A stretch of 64,000 nt of DNA from Acidimicrobiia bacterium. Its GTDB lineage: Bacteria; Actinomycetota; Acidimicrobiia; Acidimicrobiales; CAIXPF01. Within the stretch, counting starts at the first letter, position 1; each line of letters starts with the position of its first letter. Both the position numbers and the translations under genes were made by a program. Location of the stretch: positions 165,839 through 229,838 of the forward strand of contig CANJRG010000003.1 of the NCBI GenBank assembly GCA_947476745.1. Reading direction: 5' to 3'. The notes under the pieces are model-generated. The model made no database searches, had not been told where the DNA came from, and saw only the letters and a program-made list of their open reading frames with translations. This document shows, piece by piece, positions 15,043-24,375 of the stretch.

Positions 15043-17024
15043 CCTCCGCCACGTCTACCAGTTCCGCCGGCGGGGTGGCCGGCCGTTCGATCGGCAAGCT
15101 GCTTGTTGCCAACCGCGGCGAGATCGCCCGCCGGATCATCCGTACCGCCCACGACATGGGCATCGCCACCGTCGCGGTCTATGCCGACGGCGACGCCGGC
15201 GCGCCGTTCGTGGCCGAGGCGGGGGAGGCCTACGCGCTCGGCGGGCGTTCGTCGGCGGAGACCTATCTCGACACCGCCAAGGTGCTCGACGTGGCCCGGC
15301 GCAGCGGGGCCGACGCGGTGCATCCCGGTTACGGCTTCCTGTCGGAGAACGCCGCGTTCGCCCGGGCGGTGACCGACGCCGGGATGGCCTGGGTCGGTCC
15401 GCCCCCGGAGGCCATCGCGGCGATGGGTGACAAGCTCGAGGCCAAGCGCCTCGCCATTGCTGCCGGGGTGCCGACCCTGCCCATGGCCACCGACGCCGCC
15501 GACGCCGCCGCGACCGTCGGCTTTCCGCTGCTGGTCAAGGCTTCCGCCGGTGGCGGGGGCAAGGGCATGCGCGTCGTCGAGTCGGTTGATGGGCTCGCCG
15601 AGGCGGTGGCGTCGGCGCAGCGCGAGGCGCGGGCGTCCTTCGGTGACGACACCGTGTTCTTCGAGCGCTACGTGCGCCGGGCCCGTCATATCGAGGTCCA
15701 GGTGCTCGGCGACACCCACGGCAACGTCGTGCACCTCGGCGAGCGGGAATGTTCGATCCAGCGCCGCCACCAGAAGGTGGTCGAGGAGGCCCCGTCGCCG
15801 GCGATCGACGCCGCACAGCGCGCCGAGATCGGCGAGGCCGCGGTGGTGGCGGCGCGGGCTGTCGGCTATTACAGCGCCGGTACGGTGGAGTTCCTCTACG
15901 ACGAGGAGCGCCGCGAGTTCTCCTTCCTGGAGATGAACACCCGGCTGCAGGTGGAGCATCCGGTGACCGAGTTGGTGACCGGCATCGACCTGGTGCGTGA
16001 GCAGTTGCGCATCGCCGAGGGTGCGCCGCTGGGTTACGGCCAGCAGGACGTGACCCTGTCGGGCCATGCGGTGGAGGTGCGGCTGTACGCCGAGGACCCC
16101 GACCACGACTTCCTGCCCGCAGCTGGCCCGGTGGTGGTCTGGGAGCCGGCGGCGACGCCGGTGGTGCGCTACGACAGCGGGATCGAGGCCGGTTCGGTGA
16201 TCGGGGTCGAGTTCGACCCGATGCTGGCCAAGGTCATCGCCCACGCGCCCACCCGCCGGGAGGCGGCGTTGAAGCTGGCCCTGGCCCTCGAGCGGACCCG
16301 GCTTGCCGGGCTGGTCACCAACCGGGACTTCCTGGTGGCGACCCTGCGCCACGAGGCATTCCTGGCCGGTGACACCACCACCGATTTCATCGAGCGTCAC
16401 CGTCCCATGGCGCGTCGCAACGTGGCCGGCGACGAGCGCTTCACCGCCGCGGTGGTGGTCGCCCTGTGGCAGCAGGCCGCGAACCGGGCGTCGGCACCGA
16501 CGCTGGGGACCATACCGAGCGGTTGGCGGAACAGCTCGATGCCGGCCCAACGCCTGGAACTGGCGGACAATACCTTGCAGTATGCGGCTCGTCGGGACGG
16601 CAGCTTTGCGGTGTCGTGGGGCGAGCGGCAGGCAACGGCCCGGCTGCACGGCGTCGAGGGCCACTGGGCCGACGTCGAGCTCGACGGACGCCGGTTGCGC
16701 GCTGCGGTGGCTGCGGTGGCCGACGGGTTCGTGGTGCAGTTGCCCGGTGGTTCGGTGACCGTGACGAACGTTGAGCGCTTTCCCCGGCCCGATCTGGCCG
16801 GTCCGGCCGGCGGGTTGGTGGCGCCCATGCCGGGCAAGATCATCGACGTGCGGGCCATGGTGGGCGACGCGGTGACCGCCGGCCAGGTGCTGGTGATCAT
16901 GGAGGCCATGAAGATGGAGCACCACCTGTCGACCCCGGCCGACGGCACGGTGGCCGAGGTCCGCGTGGCCGTCGGCGACCAGGTCGACAACGGCGCCGTG
17001 CTGCTGGTGGTCGACGGCGACTGA
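15039..17024 (+). CDS. acyl-CoA carboxylase, biotin carboxylase/biotin carrier (alpha) subunit
   Basis: 661 residues. The biotin carboxylase domain (about 15-465) includes KLLVANRGEIARRIIRTAHD, HPGYGFLSENAAFA, the ATP-grasp loop KASAGGGGKGM, and EMNTRLQVEHPVTE. A linker of about 100 residues leads to the C-terminal biotinyl domain with EAMKMEHHLSTPADG, where the Lys is biotinylated. It makes carboxybiotin from bicarbonate and ATP for the partner beta subunit encoded just upstream with a 4-bp overlap. If the substrate is propionyl-CoA, the product would feed the methylmalonyl-CoA mutase encoded at 29-34 kb (inference). Confidence 0.93.
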   Translation: MTSATSTSSAGGVAGRSIGKLLVANRGEIARRIIRTAHDMGIATVAVYADGDAGAPFVAEAGEAYALGGRSSAETYLDTAKVLDVARRSGADAVHPGYGFLSENAAFARAVTDAGMAWVGPPPEAIAAMGDKLEAKRLAIAAGVPTLPMATDAADAAATVGFPLLVKASAGGGGKGMRVVESVDGLAEAVASAQREARASFGDDTVFFERYVRRARHIEVQVLGDTHGNVVHLGERECSIQRRHQKVVEEAPSPAIDAAQRAEIGEAAVVAARAVGYYSAGTVEFLYDEERREFSFLEMNTRLQVEHPVTELVTGIDLVREQLRIAEGAPLGYGQQDVTLSGHAVEVRLYAEDPDHDFLPAAGPVVVWEPAATPVVRYDSGIEAGSVIGVEFDPMLAKVIAHAPTRREAALKLALALERTRLAGLVTNRDFLVATLRHEAFLAGDTTTDFIERHRPMARRNVAGDERFTAAVVVALWQQAANRASAPTLGTIPSGWRNSSMPAQRLELADNTLQYAARRDGSFAVSWGERQATARLHGVEGHWADVELDGRRLRAAVAAVADGFVVQLPGGSVTVTNVERFPRPDLAGPAGGLVAPMPGKIIDVRAMVGDAVTAGQVLVIMEAMKMEHHLSTPADGTVAEVRVAVGDQVDNGAVLLVVDGD

Positions 17025-17052
17025 TCCGGTCGCCGCCAGACTGTTTGGTATT

Positions 17053-17114
17053 GGGCCGTAGTCGGGCCGTAGTCGGGCCGTAGTCGGGCCGTAGTCGGGC
17101 CGTAGTCGGGCCGT
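17053..17114. repeat. 11-bp tandem repeat, five full copies
   Basis: The unit GGGCCGTAGTC is repeated perfectly at 17053, 17064, 17075, 17086 and 17097, followed by a partial copy GGGCCGT. It stands 29 bases after the carboxylase stop codon in the 300-base gap between convergent genes. No coding role is apparent. Confidence 0.95.
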
Positions 17115-17196
17115 CGCCGGGTCCCAGCGGTCCAGGTGCGTACCGGCCGGAGCCACCGTGGTGGCCCCGGCCGGTCGTCGTCCATTCGGCTCGCAG

Positions 17197-17320
17197 CGAT
17201 TCGGCGTCGATTCGGCGTTGCGTCGATTCGGCGCCGATTCGCCGTTGCGCCGATTCGGCGTCGATTCGGCGTCGATTCGCCCCAACGGGCGTCTTCGTGA
17301 CGCACCGCTACGGCGAATCG
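17197..17320. repeat. degenerate CGATTCGGCG(T/C) repeat cluster with palindromic ends
   Basis: About seven imperfect copies of CGATTCGGCG or CGATTCGCC stand head to tail from 17197 to 17281. A CGATTCGCC (17273-17281) and a GGCGAATCG (17312-17320) form a spaced inverted pair ending just before the stop codon of the LLM oxidoreductase. The stretch 17273-17290 matches one arm of the stem-loop at 5891-5930 in 16 of 18 bases. It may act as a terminator zone for the two converging transcripts (inference). Confidence 0.8.
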
Positions 17321-17324
17321 CCGG

Positions 17325-18410
17325 TCAGTCGCCGGTCAGGTGGGCGATGCGGGGCATGACCTCGTGGGCCAGCAGCTCCATCGAGCGCTTCCAGGCCGGC
17401 TCGTCGTCCATGTAGTCGAAACCGAACAGCAGCAGGTGGCCGAAGCCGCCGACGTCAGCGTAGACCTTCTCAATCTTGTCGGCGACGGTCTGGGGGGACC
17501 CGACGAACCAGTTGTGCCGGGCGCAGTACTCGACGGTGACCTCGCTGTCGGGGGTGGACGGGTCTTCCTTGTAATAGTCGAGGAACCCGAAGCTGCCCAG
17601 CAGCGGCAGGAAGTACTCGTTCATCATGCGGCCCATGTTGCCGTTCACCGAGTGCTCCCAGGCCTCCTCGTCGGTGTCCGCGACGAAGATCTCGCGCACC
17701 ATGCGCCAGTTGCTGCGGCTGACCTCACGGCCAGCCCGGCGGGCGCCGCGCTCGTAGGAGTCCCAGTGGCTGCGCACGTAGCCGGGGTTGAGGTTGAGGC
17801 TCATGGGGATCCAGCCCTTCTCGCCGGCCATCTCCAGGGTGGGCGACGGTGAGGAGAGCCCGGCCACGCCGATGGGCGGATGGGGCTGCTGCAGCGGCAG
17901 GATGTGGCGCTTGAGCATCGGCGGGATCTCGTTGGGGACGGCCGCCTTCCAGTACTTGCCCTCGAACTTCCAGCCGGGTTCCTGGGTCCACAGGTTCAGG
18001 ATGATCTCGATGGACTCGCGGGTCATGTCGCGGTTCTCGCCGTTCGCGCCGTCGACGCCGAACATCTCCCAGTCGGTGGGCGAGCCCGATGCGGCGAAGC
18101 CGAAGTTGAGCCGCCCGCCGGAGATGTGGTCGAGCATGGCCACGCGGTTCGCCAGTTCGGCCGGGTGGTGGTAGGGCAGGCAGAACCCGCCGGGGCCGAT
18201 GCGGATGTTCTTGGTCTGGCGCAGGCCTTCGACCACCAGTAGGTCGGGGGCGGGGTGCGGTTCCCACACCATGGCGTGGTGTTCGCCGATCCAGATCTCT
18301 TCGAAGCCGAGCTGGTCGGCCCAGATGATGTTCTGCAGGTCCCAGTCGTGACCTTCCTTGAGGCCTCGCTCCGGTGGATGGCTGGGCATCGTGAACATCC
18401 CGAGCTTCAT
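17325..18410 (-). CDS. LLM class flavin-dependent oxidoreductase (bacterial luciferase-like)
   Basis: 361 residues. MKLGMFTMPSHPPERGLKEG, FEEIWIGEHHAMVWEPHPAP, GPGGFCLPYHHPAELANRVA and LDHISGGRLNFGFAASGSPT form the TIM-barrel core of the luciferase-like family. The close motif pattern is that of limonene-monooxygenase-like flavin monooxygenases. Such enzymes use FMNH2, or F420 in some subgroups. A cofC gene in this window shows F420 capacity, but no decisive F420 residue can be named here. It converges with the carboxylase genes and diverges from a thioesterase gene. The substrate is unknown. Confidence 0.9.
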   Translation of the reverse strand: MKLGMFTMPSHPPERGLKEGHDWDLQNIIWADQLGFEEIWIGEHHAMVWEPHPAPDLLVVEGLRQTKNIRIGPGGFCLPYHHPAELANRVAMLDHISGGRLNFGFAASGSPTDWEMFGVDGANGENRDMTRESIEIILNLWTQEPGWKFEGKYWKAAVPNEIPPMLKRHILPLQQPHPPIGVAGLSSPSPTLEMAGEKGWIPMSLNLNPGYVRSHWDSYERGARRAGREVSRSNWRMVREIFVADTDEEAWEHSVNGNMGRMMNEYFLPLLGSFGFLDYYKEDPSTPDSEVTVEYCARHNWFVGSPQTVADKIEKVYADVGGFGHLLLFGFDYMDDEPAWKRSMELLAHEVMPRIAHLTGD

Positions 18411-18622
18411 GGCTACCCCTCTTCGGTCCGTGGCCGGCCAGCGACCGGCACCTTGTGACAGATGTCATTGTTCCAGACGGGGCGGGGTCGGCGCGCCGCA
18501 GGGGGAGATCTCCCATGGCAGACGTCGCCGTGCACAGCGATGCGGTCGCGTCGTGCGGTCCCGCCCCCGGATCCCCTGCGGATTCGCCCTGCGGGGCCGA
18601 CGGGCGACGACAATGGGTGGCG

Positions 18623-19468
18623 ATGACACTGCCTGAACCTCGTGACTACGCCGAGCTGCTGGCGCTCGAACCGCACGGCCCGGACACCTTCGTCGGGGTC
18701 AGCCCGCCCTACAGCTGGGGTCGCATCTACGGCGGGCAGGTCATCGCCCAGGCGCTCAGCGCAGCGTCCTCGACGGTGGACGACGCCCACGGCGTGCACT
18801 CGTTGCACGCCTACTTCATCCTCGGGGGCCGGCTCGACGAGCCCGTGCGCTACGAAGTCGACCGGGTGCGCAACGGTTCGTCGTTCCTCACCCGGCGGGT
18901 CGTGGCCCGTCAGTCCTACGGTGCGATCCTGACGCTCGAGGCGTCCTTCCACAGCCCGGAGGACGCCCCGGGTGTGCAGACCATGGTCGCCCCGGCGAAC
19001 GTGCCCGGCCCGGAGACGCTGCCGGAGGAGGGCTGGGGGTTCATGCTCGAGCGCCGTACCGTACCGTATGTGCACGGAACCGGCCGGGTGCTGACCTGGG
19101 TGCGGGTCGACCCGTCGGTCGGCGAGGACCCGGTGGCGCAGAGTTGTGCATTGGCGCTGGCGTCGGACACCTCGGCGGTGGCGGCGGTGCGGGCCACCCA
19201 CCCCCAGGGTGACATCCCCCGTGAACGGCACAACGAGGTGTTCATGGGGGCGAGCCTGGACCATGCGGTGTGGTTCCATCACCCGACCCGCGCCGATGAG
19301 TGGCTCCTGCTCGACTTCTCCTGCCATTTCGTGGGTGGGGCCCGGGGTCTGTCGATCGGACACGTCTTCGATCGGGAGGGCCTGCACGTGGCGACCATCG
19401 TGCAGGAGGCGTTGTTGCGGGAGCGGCGTCCGGCGGCTGCTGCGCCGCCTCCTTCGGCGCCGGACTGA
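18623..19468 (+). CDS. acyl-CoA thioesterase, TesB-like double hotdog
   Basis: 281 residues from ATG 18623 (MTLPEPRDYAELLALEPHGP). The first hotdog has GRIYGGQVIAQALSAASSTV, HSLHAYFILGG and RRVVARQSYGAILTL. The second has LDHAVWFHHPTRADEWLLLD and GLSIGHVFDREGLHVATIVQ, with a conserved Asp-containing loop. This is acyl-CoA thioesterase II, releasing fatty acid and CoA. An upstream in-frame extension to 18455 overlaps the divergent promoter and has no family match. It stands in front of a PaaK-like ligase gene. Confidence 0.92.
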   Translation: MTLPEPRDYAELLALEPHGPDTFVGVSPPYSWGRIYGGQVIAQALSAASSTVDDAHGVHSLHAYFILGGRLDEPVRYEVDRVRNGSSFLTRRVVARQSYGAILTLEASFHSPEDAPGVQTMVAPANVPGPETLPEEGWGFMLERRTVPYVHGTGRVLTWVRVDPSVGEDPVAQSCALALASDTSAVAAVRATHPQGDIPRERHNEVFMGASLDHAVWFHHPTRADEWLLLDFSCHFVGGARGLSIGHVFDREGLHVATIVQEALLRERRPAAAAPPPSAPD

Positions 19469-19576
19469 CGGGTCGGTCCGTCCGGTCGGTTCGTCCCTGC
19501 CGCCGATCGGCCTGTTCTCGTCCTGCGGCGCGGGCTGCAGCGGTGGGGCCGCGGGCGCGCGGTAGGTTGAAGCGTC

Positions 19577-20881
19577 ATGCAGGACGATGACGATGCCGCA
19601 GGGCAGTGGCCGGTGGCGCCGGGGTTGAACGAGCTGGGCGGGCGGGGCGCAGCGTTGGCGGCGCTGGTGCGGCGGGCCCGGGCCGAGGTGCCGTTCTACG
19701 CACACCACCTGGCCGGAGTCGGGGAGTTCGCGCCCGACGGGTCCGACGCCGAGCTGGCTGCGCTGCCCACCTGCACCAAGGCCGACCTGGCCGGGTGGGG
19801 CACCTTCCCCCTCGCTGCGGTGCCGTTGGCCGGCTGCCTACGGGTGTCGGCCACCTCGGGGACCACCGGGCCTCGCCTGTTCGTCGGGTACACCCGTGCC
19901 GACTGGGATGCGGTCGGCGCTGCCGGCGGCCGGGTGGCGCGCCATATCGGCTTCGGGCCCGGCGAGACGTTGTTGAACGTGTTGGGGGCCGGGCTGTGGA
20001 TCGGTGGGCCGTGCTTCGACGAACTGGCCCGAGCGGCCGGCGCGGCGCTGTTCCCGGCGGGCCCGACCAATCCCGAGCAGGTGCTCGAGTGGTGTGCGAC
20101 ATTCGGGTTGACGGCCATCACCACCACACCGTCCTACGCGCGCTTGTTGGTGGAGCGGGCGACGGCGCAGGGGGCCGACCTGTCGGCGTTGCCGTTGCGG
20201 ATGGCGTTCGTCGGTGGTGAGGGGTCGTCGCCGGCGTTGCGGGCGCAGGTGGTGGCGGCGTTCGGTGACGGGTTCCGCTGGCAGGAGATGTACGGGTCGA
20301 CCGAGGTGGGCGGCGCGATCCTGGGGTACGGCAGCCCCGAGGCGGGCTTCGAGGACGGCTTGAACATCGCCACCGACGAGTTCGTGGTGGAGTTGCTCGA
20401 CCCCGATGCCGACCGGCCGGTGGTGCCGGGTGAGGTGGGCGAGTTGACGGTGACCGCCTTCCGTGAGGCATCGCCGCTGATCCGCTATCGCACCCGAGAT
20501 CTGGTGCGGACGATCGACGGGCGCGACTCCCGGGGCCTGCCCCGGGTGTCGACCGTCCTGGGCCGCATCGACGACGCCCTCAAGGTGCGCGGGGCGCTGG
20601 TATACCCCAGCATCGTCGAGGAGCTGATCGTCGCCGCCCTGCCACCGGGCGCCGAGTGGAGGATCGAGCTGTCTCGCGAGCCCGGCGCGCTCGACGTGCT
20701 GGCGGTCACCGTGGAACTCGACGGCGGGTCCGTCGCGGTCGCCGATCGTTGTCAGGACCTTGCCGATGCGATCGGGCTTCGCGCGTTGGTCCGGCCAGTG
20801 GTGCGTTCCGTACCTATTGGTACGTTCGAACGGTTCACCGGCAAGGCCCGCCGGGTCGAGGACCGACGGCCGCGTGACTGA
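19577..20881 (+). CDS. phenylacetate-CoA ligase-like adenylate-forming enzyme
   Basis: 434 residues. VSATSGTTGPRLFVGYTRAD is the ATP/AMP-binding P-loop in the PaaK style, LPLRMAFVGGEGSSPALRAQ and WQEMYGSTEVGGAILGYG follow, and SPLIRYRTRDLVRTIDGRD with VLGRIDDALKVRGALVYPS forms the hinge and C-terminal domain. This is the PaaK fold that activates an acid to its CoA thioester through an acyl-AMP. The N-terminus (RARAEVPFYAHHLAGVGEF) fits PaaK-family proteins. The acid is not specified by the sequence. It lies in tandem after a thioesterase gene. Confidence 0.88.
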   Translation: MQDDDDAAGQWPVAPGLNELGGRGAALAALVRRARAEVPFYAHHLAGVGEFAPDGSDAELAALPTCTKADLAGWGTFPLAAVPLAGCLRVSATSGTTGPRLFVGYTRADWDAVGAAGGRVARHIGFGPGETLLNVLGAGLWIGGPCFDELARAAGAALFPAGPTNPEQVLEWCATFGLTAITTTPSYARLLVERATAQGADLSALPLRMAFVGGEGSSPALRAQVVAAFGDGFRWQEMYGSTEVGGAILGYGSPEAGFEDGLNIATDEFVVELLDPDADRPVVPGEVGELTVTAFREASPLIRYRTRDLVRTIDGRDSRGLPRVSTVLGRIDDALKVRGALVYPSIVEELIVAALPPGAEWRIELSREPGALDVLAVTVELDGGSVAVADRCQDLADAIGLRALVRPVVRSVPIGTFERFTGKARRVEDRRPRD

Positions 20882-20973
20882 CGGGCCGCAGGGGCCTTCC
20901 TGGGACGAATAGTGCGGAGTGCAATAGGGCGCCCGCTTTCCCGGTGCGCCATAGGAGGGCATGGCGGTGACCG

Positions 20974-21426
20974 ATGGGGGGCAACGTCTCATCAGAAGGA
21001 TCTGCCAGCCGGGGCGACCGGGCCGGCGCAGGACGTTCGGTCCGCAGCGCGGTGGCCATCGTCGCCGCCGTGGGGGTGGTTGCGGCGGGTATCATCGCCG
21101 GGGTGGCCTGGGCGACCTCGGCGGAGGTGCTGTCCACCAGTCCGTCCGAGTTCATCGCCGGCACCGGGACGGCCGGATGTCCCACCCCCGGCAACGCCGC
21201 GGCGACCGAGCAGCTGAACTACCCGTGGGACGTGCTGCCCGATTCGCAGGGCAACGTCTACACCGCCGACTACAACGGCAAGCGGATCCGCAAGGTCGCG
21301 GCGGCGTCGGGGGTCATCAGCGGATCGAAGTGGAAGGTGCCTCGGTCGCCTCGCGGGACGTGCTACCGGGCCACGGTCACCCTGGCCGATTACTCGACGA
21401 TGACGGCGTTGTTCATCGTGAAGTGA
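20974..21426 (+). CDS. small membrane-anchored protein of unknown function
   Basis: 150 residues. A basic Ser/Gly-rich N-terminus (1-22) is followed by one hydrophobic segment, SAVAIVAAVGVVAAGIIAGV (about 24-44), so the rest is probably outside the cell. The exported part contains two cysteines (GCPTPG and GTCYRA) that could pair, and ends in a hydrophobic TALFIVK. I recognise no family. It stands between a ligase gene and the large GTPase gene on the opposite strand, 64 bases apart and convergent, so no operon partner is visible. Confidence 0.6.
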   Translation: MGGNVSSEGSASRGDRAGAGRSVRSAVAIVAAVGVVAAGIIAGVAWATSAEVLSTSPSEFIAGTGTAGCPTPGNAAATEQLNYPWDVLPDSQGNVYTADYNGKRIRKVAAASGVISGSKWKVPRSPRGTCYRATVTLADYSTMTALFIVK

Positions 21427-21489
21427 CCGCAGCCGCCGGTGCAGGGGCGTCCGACCCCGATCGCTCCCTGCACCGGCTTGCCGGTGGGA

Positions 21490-23400
21490 TCAGCCGAAGA
21501 CGATGCCGAGCTCGGCGGCTTCGGCGGCGGTGGTGTGCACCACGGCGGCCACGAAGTCGGGGTAGCCGGCCATCGGCACACCGCTGCCGGCGCCGACCAG
21601 CGGTCGCAGGATCCTGCCGTAGACCAGCTCGGCCCGTCGCTGCGCCGCGCCCGGCCCGGTGACGTCGCGGGCATCGGCCCACAGCTCGGCGGCGTCGAGG
21701 AACAACCGGTCGTTCACCTGGGCACGCAGCTGGGCGTTCACCCGGCGGGTGAGGCTGTCGGAGATGTGCTGCTCGTGGTCCTCGTCGGGAACGGGTCCGC
21801 TCCAACCGTCGGGCGTGGCGGCAAAACGACGGAACGAGTCGGTCAGCGCCGCGATGAGATCGCCGGCCGGACGCATCGACTCGTACTCGTCGTTGGCCCG
21901 CCGGGCGTAGCGCACGCACAGCGCCCGTACCTTCGACCAGTGCGCCGGCCGGATGGCCGGGTCGTTGTCGACCCCCAGGCGCAGCTCCCAGTAGCGCAGG
22001 TAGGCCGCGACGGCGTCCTCGACGGCGAGGTGCAGCTTGCCCAGGCCGTAGCACGGCAGCGAGGCGCCGAGATCGAGTGGCTGGGCCTCGACCCGCAGCT
22101 GGCCCAACAACCAGCGCAGCTCGGCGTAGGTGTCCGGGTCGGACTGGTCGGTGACGACCTCGTTCAGGCGTGACGTGAGGTACAGGTTGGTGTCGAGCCG
22201 CTGCCGCAACAACCGCTCGGTGGGGTACCCCAGCTCGCTGCCGACGGCCGAGAGCACCTGGTCGACCGAGGCGATGACGTGGTACCGGCGAGCGTCATGG
22301 GTGGGCAGGTTCGGGCCCTGCACCAGCTCGAAATGGGAGAAACAGACGATCAGCTTGTTGCCGTGACCCGCCGCCGCGATCTGCCGGATGGCCGCCACCG
22401 GGGCAGCCTGCATGGGCTGCTGGGCGTTGTCGACGATGATGATCGCATCGGCCTCGTCGAACGCCCGGGTGGCGGCACTCGGCAGGCTGGACACCGAGTC
22501 GGGGGTGTGGCCGAGCCCCTCGCGGTCCAGCAGCATCACATAGGGGATCTCACGCGCCCAGGTCGGGTGGAACGGCCCACGCACCCGCAGACCGTTGATG
22601 ACCGGGGTGAGCAGCTGCCCGAAATCGGCGTGGTCGTTGCCGGCGAAGGTCCGCAGTCGCTTGAGGAACACCTCGCGGTCGCTCTCGTGGCAGCGCCAGT
22701 ACAGCGGCCAGCCGTCCCGCGAGGTGACCACGTCGGTGGGGGCGAGCAGCTCGATGCGGGTTCGCACCTCGGCGATGAGGAACTCGACGATCTCGATCAC
22801 GATCGGGTTGGCTGCGAGCCGGTCCTTGAGCAGGACGTGCAGCTCCTCCTCCGGGGTCTCCGCGGTGGCGGCACCGGTGGCCACCATCACGTCGACCTCG
22901 TTGGTGACCGCCTCCTCGAGCAGACGGTGGATCTCGCTGACGATGGCGGTGGTGTTGCCCGACAACGGCTCGCCGGGGGCGACGGTCACCGGGCCGTCGC
23001 CGAGCTGCGGCTCGCCGAGCAGATAACGGAGCCGGAACCGCTGGTCGACGTGATCGAGCAGCCGGGAGCGGATCTCCGCCGCCGGCCGGTCGTCGACGAA
23101 GGCGAGCGCGGCCGCCACCACGTTCTCCTCGATGTAAGCCTGGACCTCGACGAGGGGCATGAACGTGGCGACGGCGTAGAAGTCGCCCGGCGCAAGCAGC
23201 AGCTCGGTCTCCGCGACCGTGGTCTTGGAGGCCGAGGTCGCCGGGAACGCCTCCCCGTCGGTGGTGCCCATCAGCTGACGGATGAGCGTGGATTTGCCCG
23301 CGCCCGTGGTGCCGATGACCAGGATGGTCCGGTATCCGGTGGTCTGGGAGGGTCCGGGAAGGACCATTTCCCGAAGGCCGTAGAAGGTCTCGCCGCTCAT
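21490..23400 (-). CDS. large P-loop GTPase-like protein of unknown function
   Basis: 636 residues from ATG 23400. A Walker A motif GTTGAGKST is at about residues 30-38. SASKTTVAETEL (about 57-68) resembles switch I, and VMLLDREGLGHT (near 285-295) carries the G3-like DxxG. The G4 position after LIVCFSHFELVQG lacks a normal NKxD. An insertion of roughly 200 residues with acidic helical character separates switch I from G3, and the C-terminal half is helical without membrane segments. The arrangement recalls dynamin-like or septin-like large GTPases, but I cannot assign it to a characterised family. It is a single-gene unit. Confidence 0.75.
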   Translation of the reverse strand: MSGETFYGLREMVLPGPSQTTGYRTILVIGTTGAGKSTLIRQLMGTTDGEAFPATSASKTTVAETELLLAPGDFYAVATFMPLVEVQAYIEENVVAAALAFVDDRPAAEIRSRLLDHVDQRFRLRYLLGEPQLGDGPVTVAPGEPLSGNTTAIVSEIHRLLEEAVTNEVDVMVATGAATAETPEEELHVLLKDRLAANPIVIEIVEFLIAEVRTRIELLAPTDVVTSRDGWPLYWRCHESDREVFLKRLRTFAGNDHADFGQLLTPVINGLRVRGPFHPTWAREIPYVMLLDREGLGHTPDSVSSLPSAATRAFDEADAIIIVDNAQQPMQAAPVAAIRQIAAAGHGNKLIVCFSHFELVQGPNLPTHDARRYHVIASVDQVLSAVGSELGYPTERLLRQRLDTNLYLTSRLNEVVTDQSDPDTYAELRWLLGQLRVEAQPLDLGASLPCYGLGKLHLAVEDAVAAYLRYWELRLGVDNDPAIRPAHWSKVRALCVRYARRANDEYESMRPAGDLIAALTDSFRRFAATPDGWSGPVPDEDHEQHISDSLTRRVNAQLRAQVNDRLFLDAAELWADARDVTGPGAAQRRAELVYGRILRPLVGAGSGVPMAGYPDFVAAVVHTTAAEAAELGIVFG

Positions 23401-23541
23401 CAAAAGTGATTATCGGCAGGTCGGCGCCGCGCCTGAACCATTGCCGTGGGCGCCACGTTAGCCACGCCCGCCACCTCCCGGTGACCGCCCGCACGGCCCC
23501 GGCTTCGCCGCCCGAACCTGCGGCGCTACGGTGCCCACCGG

Positions 23542-24375
23542 ATGAGCGTGCACTTCGAGCAGGAAACGGCGGTCCGGGCGCTGGGAAGCGGCTTGTACGC
23601 GACGGCCTTCAGCCAGGACTGGTTCGTGTTCGCCGGGCCGAACGGCGGCATCGTGGCGGCCGTGCTGCTGCGGGCCTGCATCGCCGAGATGGACGACCCC
23701 GGCCGCTCGCCCCGCACCCTGACCGTGCACTACCTCGCCCCGCCCGCCGTCGGGCCGGCCGAGGTCCACGTCACCGTCGAACGGGCCGGGCGGGGCGTCA
23801 GCTTTCTGTCGGCGCGACTGGTGCAGAACGGCGAGGCCAAGGCCGTAGCCCTCGTGGCCTACGGGGCGCCGCGGCCCGACCGGGTGGCCTGGTCGGCGCG
23901 GCCCTGCCCGGTGCTGCCGCCGGTGGGTACCTGTCCGCCGTTGGCCGCCGACGGCGAGGGCGAGCCGCCCAACATCCGGCTGCGCTGGGACTGCCGCTGG
24001 GCCCTCGGCGACGGCGGGACCACGCTGGCCACCGAGGGTACCGAGACCGGGGGATGGCTGCGGGCCGAGGTCCCCACCCCGGTCGACCATGTCCTGGTCG
24101 CCGCCATGGCCGATGCCTGGTTGCCGCCGATCCTGGCCCGTCCCGGTCACCAGAGCGTTAGCGTCCCCACCATCGAGTTGACCGTGCACTTCCGCGACAC
24201 CACCACGCTGGCGCAACTGCAGCCCGATGCCTGGTTCGCCTGCTCGTTCCGCACCGACGTCGTGCAGGAGGGCTATCTGGAGGAGGACGGGCTGATCTGG
24301 GCTCCGGATGGCAGGCTGGTGGCCATGTCCCGCCAACTGGCCGTGGTCCTCGAACGACGGGAGTTCCCCCGATGA
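23542..24375 (+). CDS. acyl-CoA thioesterase family protein (double hotdog)
   Basis: 277 residues. FVFAGPNGGIVAAVLLRACI, RTLTVHYLAPPAVGPAEVHV and AGRGVSFLSARLVQNGEAKA form the first hotdog. SVSVPTIELTVHFRDTTTLA and VQEGYLEEDGLIWAPDGRLV belong to the second, as in the TesB-like "thioesterase family" of actinobacteria. Its TGA overlaps the ATG of the Nudix gene. The set thioesterase, Nudix, SpoU methyltransferase, acyl-CoA ligase forms one plus-strand run. It probably hydrolyses a CoA thioester; the substrate is unknown. Confidence 0.85.
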   Translation: MSVHFEQETAVRALGSGLYATAFSQDWFVFAGPNGGIVAAVLLRACIAEMDDPGRSPRTLTVHYLAPPAVGPAEVHVTVERAGRGVSFLSARLVQNGEAKAVALVAYGAPRPDRVAWSARPCPVLPPVGTCPPLAADGEGEPPNIRLRWDCRWALGDGGTTLATEGTETGGWLRAEVPTPVDHVLVAAMADAWLPPILARPGHQSVSVPTIELTVHFRDTTTLAQLQPDAWFACSFRTDVVQEGYLEEDGLIWAPDGRLVAMSRQLAVVLERREFPR

